Below, piece after piece: positions 21,975-33,010 of a DNA stretch of 64,000 bases (position 1 is its first letter; every line of letters starts with the position of its first letter). Below the pieces are notes generated by a model. It worked only from the letters and a program-made list of their open reading frames with translations. It was not told the origin of the DNA and ran no database searches. Source of the DNA: Ariolimax columbianus. Lineage: Eukaryota > Mollusca > Gastropoda > Stylommatophora > Arionidae. The stretch is taken from contig JAVGWX010000008.1 in NCBI GenBank assembly GCA_036924085.1, forward strand, positions 54,896,814 to 54,960,813. The letters run 5' to 3'. The translations under genes and the position numbers were made by a program.

Positions 21975-22345
21975 GTCTTATCCACTTGTGTCGTGAGGCA
22001 CCGTGTGGAGGCCGTAGTTTTTGTCCAGGGCCAGACGCGTCACGGAAGGTGCCGTCATCCCATGTTGATTTGGAGTATCTGCAACATTTCCTATCCATCT
22101 AATTCTCGGTATGCCACTGTTGCGAAAACCCAATCGCCGTGTGTTATAGGTGCACATGGGTAGTTGGTCAGGTTGAATTCTCATTAGGTGGCGGAACCAC
22201 TTGATTCTCTCCTCATCAATATATTCAAGTTTAGGGTCTTGCTTTAACTATTCTTCTCACATCTTCATTACGCATTCTCTCTCTCCTAGTTACGTTGATT
22301 GTTTTCCGGAGGCATCTCATCTCAGATGTCGTGATCTTTCTCTCT
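21975..22345 (-). pseudogene. LINE RT C-terminal fragment
   Basis: Minus-strand reading gives IKWFRHLMRIQPDQLPM, YNTRRLGFRNSGIPRIRWI and GNVADTPNQHGMTAPSVTR. This fits the LINE C-terminal pattern WFGHLxRM...G(R)PR(K)RWID. No RT core is present. It is a separate insertion from the next copy at 22.8 kb, being separated by SINE-A and a 22-bp array. Confidence 0.7.
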
Positions 22346-22354
22346 AGAGATTTA

Positions 22355-22452
22355 GTTATGGCTTGGTTTGGTTTTGTTCATTCTCAATCTCCCGCTACCA
22401 AACCCTGACACGAGCCTAAGTAGCAGAATGTAGTCCAGAGAACGGAATGCTC
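22355..22452 (-). mobile_element. SINE-A 3'-end fragment
   Basis: GGCTTGGTTTGGTTTTGTTC, ATTCTCAATCTCCCGCTACC and AGTAGCAGAATGTAGTCCAG are the last ~90 bp of SINE-A. The copy is strongly 5' truncated and meets the 22-bp array. Confidence 0.8.
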
Positions 22453-22602
22453 GAAATCTATTTTATCCTTAAACGTAAACTATTTTATCCTTAACCGTAA
22501 ACTATTTTATACTTAACCATAAACTATTTTATCCTTAACCGCAAACTATTTTATCCTTAACCGTAAACTATTTTATCCTTAATTGTAAACTTCGTGCACA
22601 CC
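22448..22602. repeat. 22-bp minisatellite, ~6 units
   Basis: AACTATTTTATCCTTAACCG plus TA repeated with few changes. It starts exactly at the truncated end of a SINE-A copy. Confidence 0.85.
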
Positions 22603-22649
22603 CATATCTATATCCAGCTTCCTTGTTTACATTTCTGGAGCAGGTAGTC

Positions 22650-22765
22650 TCATAGCAGGCACCGCTGTTGCGGATGAAGTGTTCGAGAAATCATTGTACG
22701 GGGCATCATCTTTTCTAAATGGTTATGTGGTGAATTATTTTCCTCAGCGTCTATCCTTTCTGTCA
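22650..22765 (-). mobile_element. T1 SINE body fragment
   Basis: GCGGATGAAGTGTTCGAGAA matches, inverted, the TTCTAACACTTCATCCCTG landmark of T1. Weak but consistent with copies at 26.7 and 62.05 kb. Confidence 0.4.
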
Positions 22766-22784
22766 TAGTCAACGTCTTCTTTTT

Positions 22785-23325
22785 TTTTGTCTCACTTTTT
22801 AAATGGTTGTAGCCCTATTTCTTGGTATGTATTTGTCTTTCGCCTCTGTCGTTGTCCGAGTAAGATTTTTCCAAATTTTATAGCAGGTCTCATTTACGCT
22901 GTCTATCTACATCTTCCTCAGTCCATCTTTCTGATGTTCTTCTGTAGAAGGTTGCACGTACAAAGCGGTCTGGCTGCATTCTCACAATATGACCAAACCA
23001 ATTCATTCTCTGTTGCTCGATGTACTGTAGGCAGGGAATTGTTCAAACTTTCTCCCGAATACTCATAGTAGTGATTCTTTCTCTTCTGGTGTTGTTAGTG
23101 ACCTTTCGTAGGCACCGAATTTCGCATGTGGCTAACTTTCGTTCTTGGGCCTTATTCAATGCCCATGGTTGGCACTGGTAGCACATGGTTGGCACTGGTA
23201 GCACATGGTTGGGATGAATATACTATTATTCCTCTGCTTTTTTGCTTGGAAGGACATTTTGGGATGTCTTATTAGTGGAGACAGCTGGTAGGAGACAGTC
23301 CACCCAGCTGTAAATTGGTATCTGG
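22785..23325 (-). pseudogene. LINE RT C-terminal fragment (YQLSPL-YQCQ type)
   Basis: Minus-strand reading: YQLSPLIRHPKMSFQAKKQ, IFIPTMCYQCQPWALNKAQ, ERKLATCEIRCLRKVTNN, RRERITTMSIREKV, QQRMNWFGHIVRMQPDRFV. This is the conserved tail of a non-LTR RT polyprotein. A small direct duplication of CATGGTTGGCACTGGTAGCA lies inside (23163-23212). A paralogous fragment is at 45.23-45.69 kb. Confidence 0.75.
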
Positions 23326-23445
23326 TAGACTGTTAGAGAAGGAAAGACGTATCGAGGACGCGAACTGGCTACGCCACCTCACAAAGCTATGGTTTAGTGC
23401 AATGAAGGTTCTAACACTTCACCCCGAAACAATTTCTGCTACGAG
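23285..23445 (+). mobile_element. T1 SINE body fragment
   Basis: CACCCAGCTGTAAATTGGTA and GGTTCTAACACTTCACCCC are T1 body landmarks. An oppositely oriented T1-like head (TGAGGCATGAGGTTCAATCA on the minus strand) lies at about 23485-23550. Confidence 0.55.
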
Positions 23446-23892
23446 ACTACCGAAGAAGGGGGAACCACTGAACCAGCTACTGATATACAGTTGGGTCGAC
23501 TAGAGCGTCTCGATACCGATGATTGAACCTCATGCCTCAACCATCTGCGTTGACAAAAATAAAATCGTCAAAATGCTGACTTCGAGCATCAAGTATTTCT
23601 CTATTCACACACACACGAAATAAGATAAAATTCCAAAAATGTTTGTGGCTGGGAAATCCGATGGTTACATTAAAGATTACCATCAGAGCACGAGTTTGAC
23701 TGAAAGGAGTCGCTCTCCTTGACTAAACACGAGAGTAGAGTAATGCCCCTTGTACTCAACATACGTTCTTGCTTTTGCCATTGTTTGATCCAGCGGTTCT
23801 AAAATTAAGGTCACATGGGGTAGTTTTTGGGTTGTCAACATGAAAACAAATACGTGTTTAGATTTATTAAGGTCGAAATAGTATCCCTCTTG

Positions 23893-24222
23893 CCAAAAAC
23901 GATGCCTATTACCAGTTGAACCGAAGAGAGCAGGTCGTTGTCTTCAGACTTCGCACTGGCCACAACAGACTGAGGTACCACCTATTCAACAAATTGAAGA
24001 TAGGGTGTACCGACGAATGCCCGTGCGGTACTGGTAAAATGACCACTGAACATCTGCTGCAGAACTGCCCGACATACGAGGATCAGAGAGAGCAGATGTG
24101 GCCATTGCCAGTGGAACTGCAAGACAAGCTCTATGGCAGTGGCGAGAGCCTCAGGATGACCGCCGCTTTTTTCGAAAAAATAATGGTTACTGTCTGACTG
24201 TGTACGCAGAAGAAGAAGAAGA
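23893..24222 (+). mobile_element. LINE-R1 3' end, 5' truncated, 13-bp TSD
   Basis: A ~330-bp LINE-R1 copy flanked by AGTATCCCTCTTG at 23880-23892 and 24223-24235. It encodes the tail after RNase H (NRREQVVVFRLRTGHNRLRY, TDECPCG, HLLQNCP, FFEKIMVTV, stop) and ends GTACGCAGAAGAAGAAGAAG. In the shared part it looks identical to the copy ending at 37.77 kb, which implies recent mobilisation. Confidence 0.92.
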
Positions 24223-24329
24223 AGTATCCCTCTTGGATAATAGTCTTTCTTTATTCTATCTTTCTTGTTCTATTTAAAATATAGAGCTGCAATGGCCGCA
24301 TTTTGAGCCACGTCTCAGAGCCACGCACA

Positions 24330-25165
24330 TGAGTTTGCCCTATCCAACTTCCCTTTATGGGAGTTTGCCCTTACCACCTTCACTTTATGGGAGTTTGCCT
24401 TTCAACATCCACTTTATTAAAATTTGCCATTTCTACCTCCACTTTATGAGAGTTTGCACTTTCCACCTCCACTTTATGGGAGTTTGCCCTTTCCGCCTCT
24501 ACTTTATGGGAGTTTGCCTCTCCACCTCCACTTTATAGAAGCTTGCCCTTTCCACCTCCACGTTATGGGAGTTTGCCTTTCCCATCTCCACTTTATGGGA
24601 GTTTGCCCTTCCCATCTCCACTTTATGGGAGTTTGCCCTTCCCATCTCCACTTTATGGGAGTTTGCCCTTCCCACCTCCACTTTATGGGAGTTTGCCCTT
24701 TCCACCTCCACTTTATGGGAGTTTGCCCTTCCCACCTCCACTTTATGGGAGTTTTCCCTTCCCACCTCCATTTTATGGGAGTTTGCCCTTCCCATCTCCA
24801 CTTTATGGGAGTTTGCCCTTTCCATCTCCACGTTATGGGAGTTTGCCCTTCCCACCTCCACTTTATGGGAGTTTGCCCTTTCCACCTCCACTTTATGGGA
24901 GTTTGCCCTTTCCACCTCCACTTTATGGGAGTTTGCCCTTCCCATCTCCACTTTATGGGAGTTTGCCCTTTCCATCTCCACGTTATGGGAGTTTGCCCTT
25001 CCCACCTCCACTTTATGGGAGTTTGCCCTTCCCATCTCCACTTTATGGGAGTTTGCCCTTCCCACCTCCACTTTAAGGGAGTTTGCCCTTCCCACCTCCA
25101 CTTTATGGGAGCTTGCCCTTCCAAACTCCACTTTATGAGAGTTTGCCTTTCCCACCACCATTTTT
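24330..25165. repeat. 30-bp minisatellite, ~27 units
   Basis: Unit GGGAGTTTGCCCTTCCCACC plus TCCACTTTAT. Variation is concentrated at a few positions (CCCACC/CCCATC/TCCACC; CTTTAT/CGTTAT). The period is divisible by 3, giving long frames on both strands that should not be called genes. Confidence 0.93.
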
Positions 25166-25420
25166 TATTTTTGTGTGTGTTTTTTTTGCGTTCAGCTCAT
25201 TTCTCTATTCCCCAAGGCGGTGTGCGTTGCACTGTGGATTTTATTTTCTTCTGCCAGCCCAGTGCATACGACTTTAGCATGCAATTTATGAAAGGGTCTG
25301 CTTCCTCCTGCATTTTTTAAGGGAAGAGTTTGCCCTTTCCATCTTCATTTTATGAAAACTTGCCCTTTCCATCTCCATTTCATGAGAGTTTGCCTATTCC
25401 ATCTCCACATGCTCTCCCCA
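25166..25420. repeat. Interrupted end of the 30-bp array
   Basis: A non-repetitive insert (25166-25320) separates three more degenerate 30-bp units (25325-25415), so the original array was longer and has been split. Confidence 0.7.
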
Positions 25421-25699
25421 AACCCAGCTCTTGTGGTGGTGGGGGAGAGAGGGGGGGGGGTCATTGTTTTTTTATGTTTGTAATGACGTATGACTATCTA
25501 GACCAAAGCATCTGACACAGAAATATGTTGGTGAAAGTTTTCAGTCCAGATATTCCATGTTATGATTCCATGCACCAGGACTAATTTTACTGTAGTATAT
25601 TGTTTGAATTTAGTCGTGCTAGGTTACAGTCTCTCTTTTTACGTCTCGAGACTTACTTGAGAACGTAAATTAGGATACCCCTCGGCTTAGTGCAATGCT

Positions 25700-26055
25700 G
25701 TGCTCTGCAGCAAATTCATGACCATGAGGATTACATTGTCAATCCCCATCTCGTTGGCCAGACTACTGAGATATAGCCTTCTTCCAGGACCACACATGGG
25801 TGAGGGAGCATTAATCAGTATGTTTCACCTTCTCTTGGTGCGAGGAGAAAGCATTGATCAGTATGTTTCACCTTGTCTTGAGGCGAGGAAAAAGCATTGA
25901 TCAGTATGTTTCACCTTGTCTTGATGCGAGGAGAAAACATTAATCATTATGTTTCACCTTTTCTTGATGCAAGGAGAAAGCATTGATCAGTATGTTTCAC
26001 CTTATCTTGATGCGAGGAGAAAGCATTGATCAGTATGTATCACCTGACCCTGATT
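25700..26055 (-). mobile_element. Element B copy with a 43-bp head variant
   Basis: A degenerate body piece (AATCCCCATCTCGTTGGCCAG, CCTTCTTCCAGGACCAC) is followed by about six 43-bp units: GCATTGATCAGTATGTTTCA and CCTTGTCTTGATGCGAGGAG. The TGATCAGTATGTTT core is shared with the 37-38 bp heads, but the rest of the unit differs, so this is a divergent subfamily. Confidence 0.7.
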
Positions 26056-26815
26056 ACTCTTTACTCCTTTTTATTTTGTTACATGTAATGTAACATACTA
26101 CAATATTTTTGGAAACCATTTTCAAGTTTTTATAAAGGGAGATCGTCAGTTTCCTCAATTGCTGTATTGTCTTACCTAACGCGTCTTACAGTCCAGTAAA
26201 TCCAACGTCATCACACATGTTGTACTTCCCTAACGACACCATCTCGCTGAATCATATCACATACTTATTTGGATTGTAAGCCTCTTCAATAACCACTTCG
26301 CTACGCCACTCCCAGTCTATAATTGACAATTTAGAATAATCAGACTAACAGCTCTTCTGTAAAATCTACGTTTTCGTCTGCCATTAGGAGCTGTGGTATT
26401 CAATCGTGCAGCAGTCCCCTCCCATAAACTGACACCTAGACTACTCAAATATAAGAACCGCTGGTATAGACGGTTCTTGTCTATCGTTAAGACGCCAAAA
26501 TCGCAATGTATTTAGCTCCTGCTCCAAGCTGCAGGCCTTTACCTCGGGGTGGTAAAGATAGTTCAGCGTTCTGGCCAGCGACTAGGAAATGTGCGGACAA
26601 GGTTGGAAGCCATTACCCCTCGGAATTGTGTGGATAAACTAGCGAATTGAACAAATATCGTTATAAGCTAGGGTTATGGCAGGTGCAAAGTAAAGGTATT
26701 CCCAGAGCAGACATTGCTGTCGAGGAGGAAGTGTTAGAGACTTCATTGGATTATATATCCATTTGTTTGGTATTTGTTGTTTAATTTACCCGGGCGGGGA
26801 TAAGAGACAGGCGTC
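26056..26815. other. No gene recognised; T1 relic and small hairpin
   Basis: An 8-bp perfect inverted repeat AAGAACCG/CGGTTCTT lies near 26454-26479. A T1-like inverted fragment (GGAAGTGTTAGAGACTTCAT) is at 26728-26750. Otherwise unremarkable. Confidence 0.4.
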
Positions 26816-26817
26816 TC

Positions 26818-27395
26818 CTCAGGAAAAACATACTGATCGTACATGTTAGTCAGGGTCAGATAAAATATACTGATGGTATATGTTAGTCAGGGTCAGATAA
26901 AATATACTGATGGTACATGTTAGTCAGGGTCAGATAAAACATACGGATCTTACATGTTAGTCAGAGTAAGATAAAACATACTGATCTTACATGTTAGTCA
27001 GGGTCAGATAAAACATACTGATCTTACATGTTAGTCAGGGTCAGATAAAACATACTGATTGAACACGTTAGTCAGGGTCAGATAAAATATATTGACCAAG
27101 ACCCTCACCTCACTTTCACACAGGTCTCCGTGGAAACAGGCTATATTCTTGATAGCCTGGCTAACGCGAAGGTGGAGGGGAGAGATCAACGTGATCCCCG
27201 TAGTAGTGAGTGATTCACAAACGCAGTGAAGAATAGTACAACCACCTGAAGGATTCGGTCTAACTTGATCAGCACGCTCGGGGTGTGAAGAAGCTACTGT
27301 AACCCTGCCACTTAAAGCATGTGTCATGGTGCACACAAGAGTAATCTAACTCATTGTTGATATTACAACTACAATTCACCGGATAGCAAATTTAT
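26818..27395 (+). mobile_element. Element B copy, ~7-unit head
   Basis: Head units carry AAAACATACTGATCTTACAT and GTTAGTCAGGGTCAGAT (26825-27090). The body follows with GACCAAGACCCTCACCTCAC, GGTCTCCGTGGAAACAGGC, GTGATCCCCGTAGTAGTGAG and AGCACGCTCGGGGTGTGAAG. It ends ATTGTTGATATTACAACTAC. In this copy the palindrome is decayed to TGATCT or TGATCG in most units. Confidence 0.85.
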
Positions 27396-27604
27396 GAAAC
27401 AAAAAAATGGCACAATAAACTGTACATATCAAAATTAATTCACCCAATTATTTATGAACATTTGTAATCAATTATAATTTCAAGTTTGAAAGGCTCTGTA
27501 TGAAAATGGATAACAAATACAATAACCAAACATTGCAGACGTGAGTTTTGTACGAAATCATCAGGATTGCCAAAAGTGAACACTGTCTTGTAACATGGCA
27601 TAGA

Positions 27605-28320
27605 ACGCGTTCAACTGACGAGTCCGCACAAATTCGAACATGATATACAACGCCACATTGCTGAGATAATTAAATACCACGTCTTTTATCGTGGACCAAT
27701 GCTGATAACTGCAATAAGTTATAAACTTCTTTATCGTGGGTCAACGCTTACAACTGCAATAAATGCGAGGCTCTCTTGCATCATAGGCCAACACGAATAA
27801 CTGCTATAAATTCCTAACAATATCGATCGTGGACCAATGCTGATAACTGCAATAAATTATAAACTTCTTTATCGTGGGCCAACGCTTACAACTGCAATAA
27901 ATTCAAGGCTCTCTTGCATCATAGGTCAACGCGGCTAACCGCTATAAATTCCTAACAATATTTATCGTGGGGATCACACTGATAACTGCAATAAATGAAT
28001 GACGTATTATCCGAGCCAACGCTTATAATGGCAATAAATTCATGAATTCTTTCATCGTGGGCCAACGCTGAAAAACGCGAAGATTAATTACTTGTGTTAT
28101 GGTGGGCCAGCACTGATAATGGTGATAAATTCATGAATTATTTTTCGTGGGCCAACGCTGAAAATGCAATAAATTCATGAATTTTTTATGGTGGGCCAAC
28201 GCTGAAAAATGCAATAGATTATTGACTTCTGTTGTCGTGGGTCAGTACTGATAATGACAATAAATTAATGAATTCTTTTATCGCGGGCCAGCGCTAAAAT
28301 ATGCAAGAGATTAATGGCGC
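27605..28320. repeat. Degenerate satellite, ~60-bp units
   Basis: About 12 diverged units sharing TTTATCGTGGGCCAACGCTG and ATAACTGCAATAAATTCATG. Spacing varies from about 45 to 65 bp. Divergence is higher than in other arrays here, so it is older. Confidence 0.8.
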
Positions 28321-28820
28321 CCCTGTCCGGATAATGCTATTTGTTTGGTTTGGTAAAAATTCGGATGAAATGACAGACAAGGTACAAAACAAATTTTAAT
28401 GCTGGGGAACTAAACAACAAACAATTTGTTTAATGAGATGAGGTGGACAGTTCACTTCCTCGCTTTCTTTCCTACTGTAACAGTCAGCCACGTATCTATT
28501 TACAGATCGATCGACTGGAACCTGTCGATAACAGAGATCAAATATCTTTTCCGTGAAAAATACAAGTCCGGACACTTTACGACAGGCATGCCCCAGACAG
28601 GGTTTTGGAATAGGTTCACTGTTTCTTTCCTTGCGTTTGTGGGATATGACTAAAGAGGGTTGTGGGTGGGATTGGCTGCCTTACTATGTAAAAACTGTTG
28701 CTATCAAAGAGTTTTGCAAATAACGGGATTCAAGTCTTCCTACAAAGTGGTTATTGTTAGCCAAATGATGTGCTAAACCTATGCTTGAGAATAAATGGAG
28801 CGCCGGAAAAAACATTAGAA
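28321..28820. other. No gene recognised
   Basis: About 500 bases. A 75-codon frame at 28426-28653 shows no family motif. Confidence 0.4.
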
Positions 28821-28824
28821 ATAG

Positions 28825-29065
28825 CTTCAGCTGATGTTGTTAGAGCACTCGTTCCTCACGACAAAGGCACCGTGTTCAGTACCCATTTGTTACATCCAGC
28901 CTACCCAGCCGTAGTTTAGTACCTGACTTACTACTTGCGAATAAACCCAGGAAGAAAACTGGTCACACCCCTTCACGAAAAAAGCTGACACAGTACAACG
29001 GACTCTCCAAAACTTCATCCCTGACAGCCGTGTCTGTTGTGAAATCCTCCTAGCATCATCAAAGG
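28825..29065 (+). mobile_element. T1 SINE, full head and body
   Basis: The head has GATGTTGTTAGAGCACTCG (A-box side) and GGCACCGTGTTCAGTACCC (B-box side). The body has CCAGCCTACCCAGCCGTAG and CTCCAAAACTTCATCCCTGAC. The boxes are mutated. Confidence 0.65.
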
Positions 29066-29234
29066 CAAGACAAAGGCCGCCGTCCATTGCAGACGATGAT
29101 GGCATAATTGATTTATATTTATATTATTTGCTAGCGTTATTTGTAGAAAGGATTAACTGCGCTACTTTTTATCCTCACTCTCTCGTCACGAGCCGCCCGA
29201 CCCCAGTAGCAAGTCAAGGACAAGACGACTATGG

Positions 29235-29362
29235 GGTGATTACGAGATGCAGGGGATTCGGCATCAAGCACCCGTGAAAAAGAAGGCGAATTTCGGAGTC
29301 AAACCCACACCACCTGATCACAAGACCGACGGCTTAACCACTTCGCCACGTAATCCTCTTCA
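29235..29362 (-). mobile_element. T2-type tRNA-like SINE head
   Basis: On the minus strand, GGATTACGTGGCGAAGTGGT then TAAGCC has an A-box form, and GTGTGGGTTTGACTCCGA a B-box form. GTCGGTCTTGTGATCAGGTG occupies the anticodon-arm position. It is followed by GAAATTCGCCTTC. The acceptor stem does not close, so it is a SINE rather than a tRNA gene. Confidence 0.7.
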
Positions 29363-29364
29363 TC

Positions 29365-29798
29365 GTCAGTATCACTTTTTTTGCTATTGTGATTATCGTT
29401 ATCTTCATTCTAATAATCACTAGCAACATAATTATAGTTTGAATCTTTGTCAGCAGCACCATCATCATGACAACAACCAGCTTTATCATTAACTACTTGG
29501 CATGTCGATTATCTTGTTCATTCACAAATATGTGTCCTATTACCTTTTCAGCCTCTAATTTCAGATATTTAATATTCTTTGTACATTATATTGTACTGTT
29601 ATGTTTTACGTCTGCCTAATAACATTTTTTTGTGTGTTTCTTATTGCAATCGTATATTTGTCAATGGTATACATTTGTCATTAAGTGGCCTTGCTCTTTC
29701 ATCTATGTCATTAAAATATTCCTACAATATATTTTCTTTGACTTTTACGTGAAAGTTAGAATCGGCTTCCTTGTGTCTTATAGTTTTCACGTTTCAAA
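29365..29798. other. AT-rich stretch, nothing recognised
   Basis: Contains ATC/ATT-rich simple sequence (29370-29500). No gene supported. Confidence 0.45.
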
Positions 29799-29799
29799 A

Positions 29800-30365
29800 A
29801 GATTTATAGTTCTTCTTGTTTATAATTACCTTGTGGCTTATGTAATTCTTGTGGTTTATAGTTTTCTTCAAGTTTATAGAATTCTTGTTGTTTATAGTTT
29901 TCGTCAAGTTCATATAATTCACGTGGTTCATCGTTTTCTTGTGGTTTATAGAATTCTTGTAGTTTTTAGTTGTATGGGGTTTTATAATTCTTGTAGTTTA
30001 TAGTTTATGGAATTTATAGAATTCCCATGGTTTATAGTTCTGTGTGGTTTATAAAATTCTTGTGGTTTATAGTTTAATGGCGTTTATAGAATTCATGTGA
30101 TTTATAGTTTTATTGTGGTTTATATAATTCTTGGGGTGTATAGATTTTTGTGGTTTATATAATTCTTGTGGTTTGTGGTTTTTTTGGTTTATAATTTTCT
30201 TGTGCTTTATATGTTTCTTGTTGTTTATAGTTTCTTGTGGTTAATTGAATTCTTGTGGTTTATAGTTTTCTTCCAATTTTATAACATTCTCTTGTCTTAT
30301 AGTTTTCTTATGATTTATCGAATTCTTGTGGTTTATATTTTTCTTGTGCTTTACAGTTTTCTACA
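29800..30365. repeat. Degenerate ~18-bp T/G-rich satellite
   Basis: Units close to TTCTTGTGGTTTATAGAA or TTTTCTTGTGGTTTATAG, strongly diverged over ~560 bp. The Phe/Leu/Val/Tyr-rich plus-strand frames (29632-30003, 30166-30597) are repeat translations. Confidence 0.8.
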
Positions 30366-30389
30366 GGTTGAAGTATTTGAACTAGAAAC

Positions 30390-30720
30390 CCACAAGAGTA
30401 AGATCCAGAGCTGTGAGAAGCGCTGTGCGAGAAGTGAAGCCGGAAAGACGATCCGTGACCGAATCCGCAACACCACTCTAAGGCAGACAGTGGGGACAAC
30501 CCCAGTTAGTGTCTACATTGACACCCACAATATGAAGTGGTTTGGTCATTTTGTCAGCATGCATTACGGCCAGCCTGCAGCAAGAACATATCATTAGCAG
30601 GTCTCTGGTTCACGTGCAAGGGGCCGACCTCGACTACGATGGATGGAATGTGTCTCTGACGCGCTCAGGAAATTAAGCCTAATGACATCACGAGATTTCA
30701 ACCGACTGATAACAGTTAAT
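30390..30720 (+). pseudogene. LINE RT C-terminal fragment
   Basis: Plus-strand reading gives RDRIRNTTLRQTVGTTPV, HNMKWFGHFVSM, ARGRPRLRWMECVSDALRK and, after one stop, further residues. The RNTTxRxxVGTxP...KWFGH...RGRPRxRW order is typical of LINE C-termini. The 5' part is missing and merges into the TTTATAG satellite. Confidence 0.75.
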
Positions 30721-30854
30721 CTACGCATAATGTCTCTATGTGGCACATCATGGCAATAACAGTTGGACATAAGAAGAAGTAGTCGTTGCCGTACACAGCC
30801 TTCTATAAAAGGCGTTCCGGACATGCCAGGCAGATTGCGTGGCAAATATTATTT

Positions 30855-31545
30855 TCTCACCATTTTCTCTATGATACCTATAACCGATAAACAGGTATAG
30901 CATGATACATATTACCGATAAACAAGTTTAACATGATTCATATTACGGTTAAACGGGTTTAACATGATACCATTTACCGATACACTGACATACCATGAAA
31001 CATATTACCGATAAACTAACATACCATGATACATATTATCGAAAAAACTAACATGCGATAATACATATTACCGATACACTAACATACCATGATACATATT
31101 AGTGATAAACTAACATAACATGATACATATTGCCGATAAACAGGTATAGAATGATACATATTGCCGATAAACAGGTATAGCATGATACATATTACCGATA
31201 AACCGGTTTAGCATCATACCATTTACCGATAAACTAACATACCATGATACATATTACCGATAAACTAACATAACATGATACATATTACTGATAAACTAAC
31301 ATAACATGATACATTTTACCGATAAACTAACATACCGTGATACATATTGCCGATAAACAGGTATAGCTTGATACATATTACCGATAATCTGGTTTAGCAT
31401 GATACCATTTACCGATAAACTAACATACCAAGATACATATAATCGATAATCTGTTGTGCCGTGAAACCTGTAATCGATAATCTGTTGTGCCATGAAACCT
31501 GTAATCGATAATCTGTTGTACAATGAAATCTGTAAACGATAAACA
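30855..31545. repeat. 31-bp minisatellite with two sub-types
   Basis: The main part (30870-31440) has ATGATACATATTACCGATAA plus ACTAACATACC. The last ~110 bp switch to a variant, GCCATGAAACCTGTAATCGA plus TAATCTGTTGT, keeping the 31-bp period. Confidence 0.85.
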
Positions 31546-31845
31546 AAGTAATGATACCGATCGGGGAGAGAAGCATTCTTAACAATTTCATTGTGCCTGC
31601 TAGATTAATCAATTCTTTTCTCCTTCCTTCCTTATTTTTAATGTTTATCTCGATATTAATCTCAGATTGGTAGTCTTGATCGAGTTCTCCTTTGTTTGTC
31701 TATCAAGACTAGACAACTGATACATATTAATAAGTACTTGTAGTCACCGTCTGATCCAGTCACTAATTTCTTTAGACGTCGCTCCGTTGTGTTGGTTGGT
31801 TGATTGTTGATCCAGCGGCCTATAGGCTCATGTGCTTTGGCTGAA
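31546..31845. other. No gene recognised
   Basis: About 300 bases of unremarkable sequence. Confidence 0.45.
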
Positions 31846-31849
31846 TGTC

Positions 31850-32640
31850 ATATAGTGGTATCTGCTGTGAGCTGTTGTTTAGTTCCGTACAAAGTGTTCT
31901 ATTTGCCTGGCCTCCGAGAAAGAAGCTCTTTCCTAACACCGTTGGCAAACGCTGGACATACAAAAAGATGATGTTCAACAGTTTCGTTTGGGTGTGCTCT
32001 CAGCCGGCACTCTAAAGTATGCTCTGGGTGGATTCTGTTCAAGTGACTGTTAAGTTGTATGTGTTGAGTGCGAAGTCGGGAAATGGTGCTTTGGTCTCTA
32101 CTTTTTTAGGAGGATGATGTTGTCTTTGGAATTTGATATGGCAGTTAAAAATGTATCCCACTGCACTACAGGGGACCCATAGGTGCTCAGTCCCTCTCAA
32201 TGAATGGTGACGAGTATAGATAATGATGGTTAACCTAGCTCACTGGATGTACATACTCCTGCTCCACCCTCGTAGGGGATCATATCTTATGGACCCGCTT
32301 ACGATTGTAAGACTGTGGATCTGTGCATCGTTGGATTAACGATTGTAGTGTTTTAATCAAAATATCGGGTCATTGATTTCCTTCATAATTTGAATTACCC
32401 CATCTGTCATTTCTGAGACAAGGATAGTAGCTCTTTCATTCCCGCTAACTACGAAAATGATTAGGACAGAAGATCGAGACAAGATCCAAAGAGTTCGACA
32501 CCTCTATGTTTGCTATCCACTCCTGCCATAACCAGCTCTTCAATACCTTCTGAAGCAAGGTCTAAGAGTCATAGGGGGTTACAGCAATAATGAAAGTGCT
32601 ATCGGGTAGACATTTTAGATGCCAAGTCACTGCCACGATC
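31850..32640 (-). pseudogene. LINE-R4 relic: RNase H pieces and C-terminal tail
   Basis: Minus-strand pieces, right to left: KVLKSWLWQEWIANIEVSN and IFCPNHF with SGNERATILVSEM (cf. CPNHAGV...NERADIL in the 43-kb copy). Further left are YEGGAGVCTSS and TISRLRTQHIQLNSHLNRI, HPEHTLECRLRAHPNETVE and HHLFVCPAFANGVRKELL. The last part aligns by pattern with RLRTGHNRL...TDECPC...TEHLLQNCP of LINE-R1. The first part belongs to another RNase H type, so this may be two adjacent LINE relics. Confidence 0.6.
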
Positions 32641-32656
32641 TTCATTCCCACAATAT

Positions 32657-33010
32657 AGGATCAAGATGCTGAGCAGCGCAGGAGCTGCAGTGGTCAGCGA
32701 CTCATAGCTAACTGCTAGTGTCAGGGCCAGCGAACCAAAACTGCCAAAACCCTTCTACACCTCCACGCGGTGATCCTGGATAACAGGCTGCAGCAGGGCA
32801 GACTGGCTAAGGAGAAGGGATCGAAGAGGGAATGCTAGCCCGGTACTCAAATAATGCTTGCTGAAGTCGGATGTGTTTGACCGAAAGGTGCAAATATCGC
32901 AGTAGAGCTGTAAACTACGGCACAACGCATTCCGTTCTCTGGACTTTATTGTGTTACTTAAGCCCTTTCAGTGTTTGGTAGTGGGAGATTGAGAACGAAC
33001 GAAGCCACGC
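32657..33010 (+). mobile_element. SINE-A full-length copy with 14-bp TSD
   Basis: From AGGATCAAGATGCTGAGCAG to GAACGAACGAAGCCACGC. Flanked by CATTCCCACAATAT (32643-32656) and CATTCTCACAATAT (33011-33024), with one mismatch. All body blocks are present. Confidence 0.93.

Noticed and set aside
24423..25320. Long open frames on both strands (up to ~298 codons) over the 30-bp array
   Set aside because: A tandem period divisible by 3 automatically keeps frames open. The translation is a pure repeat and there are no flanking gene signals.
29235..29362. Genuine tRNA gene
   Set aside because: A- and B-box-like sequences are present but the acceptor stem does not close, and similar heads recur with SINE bodies.
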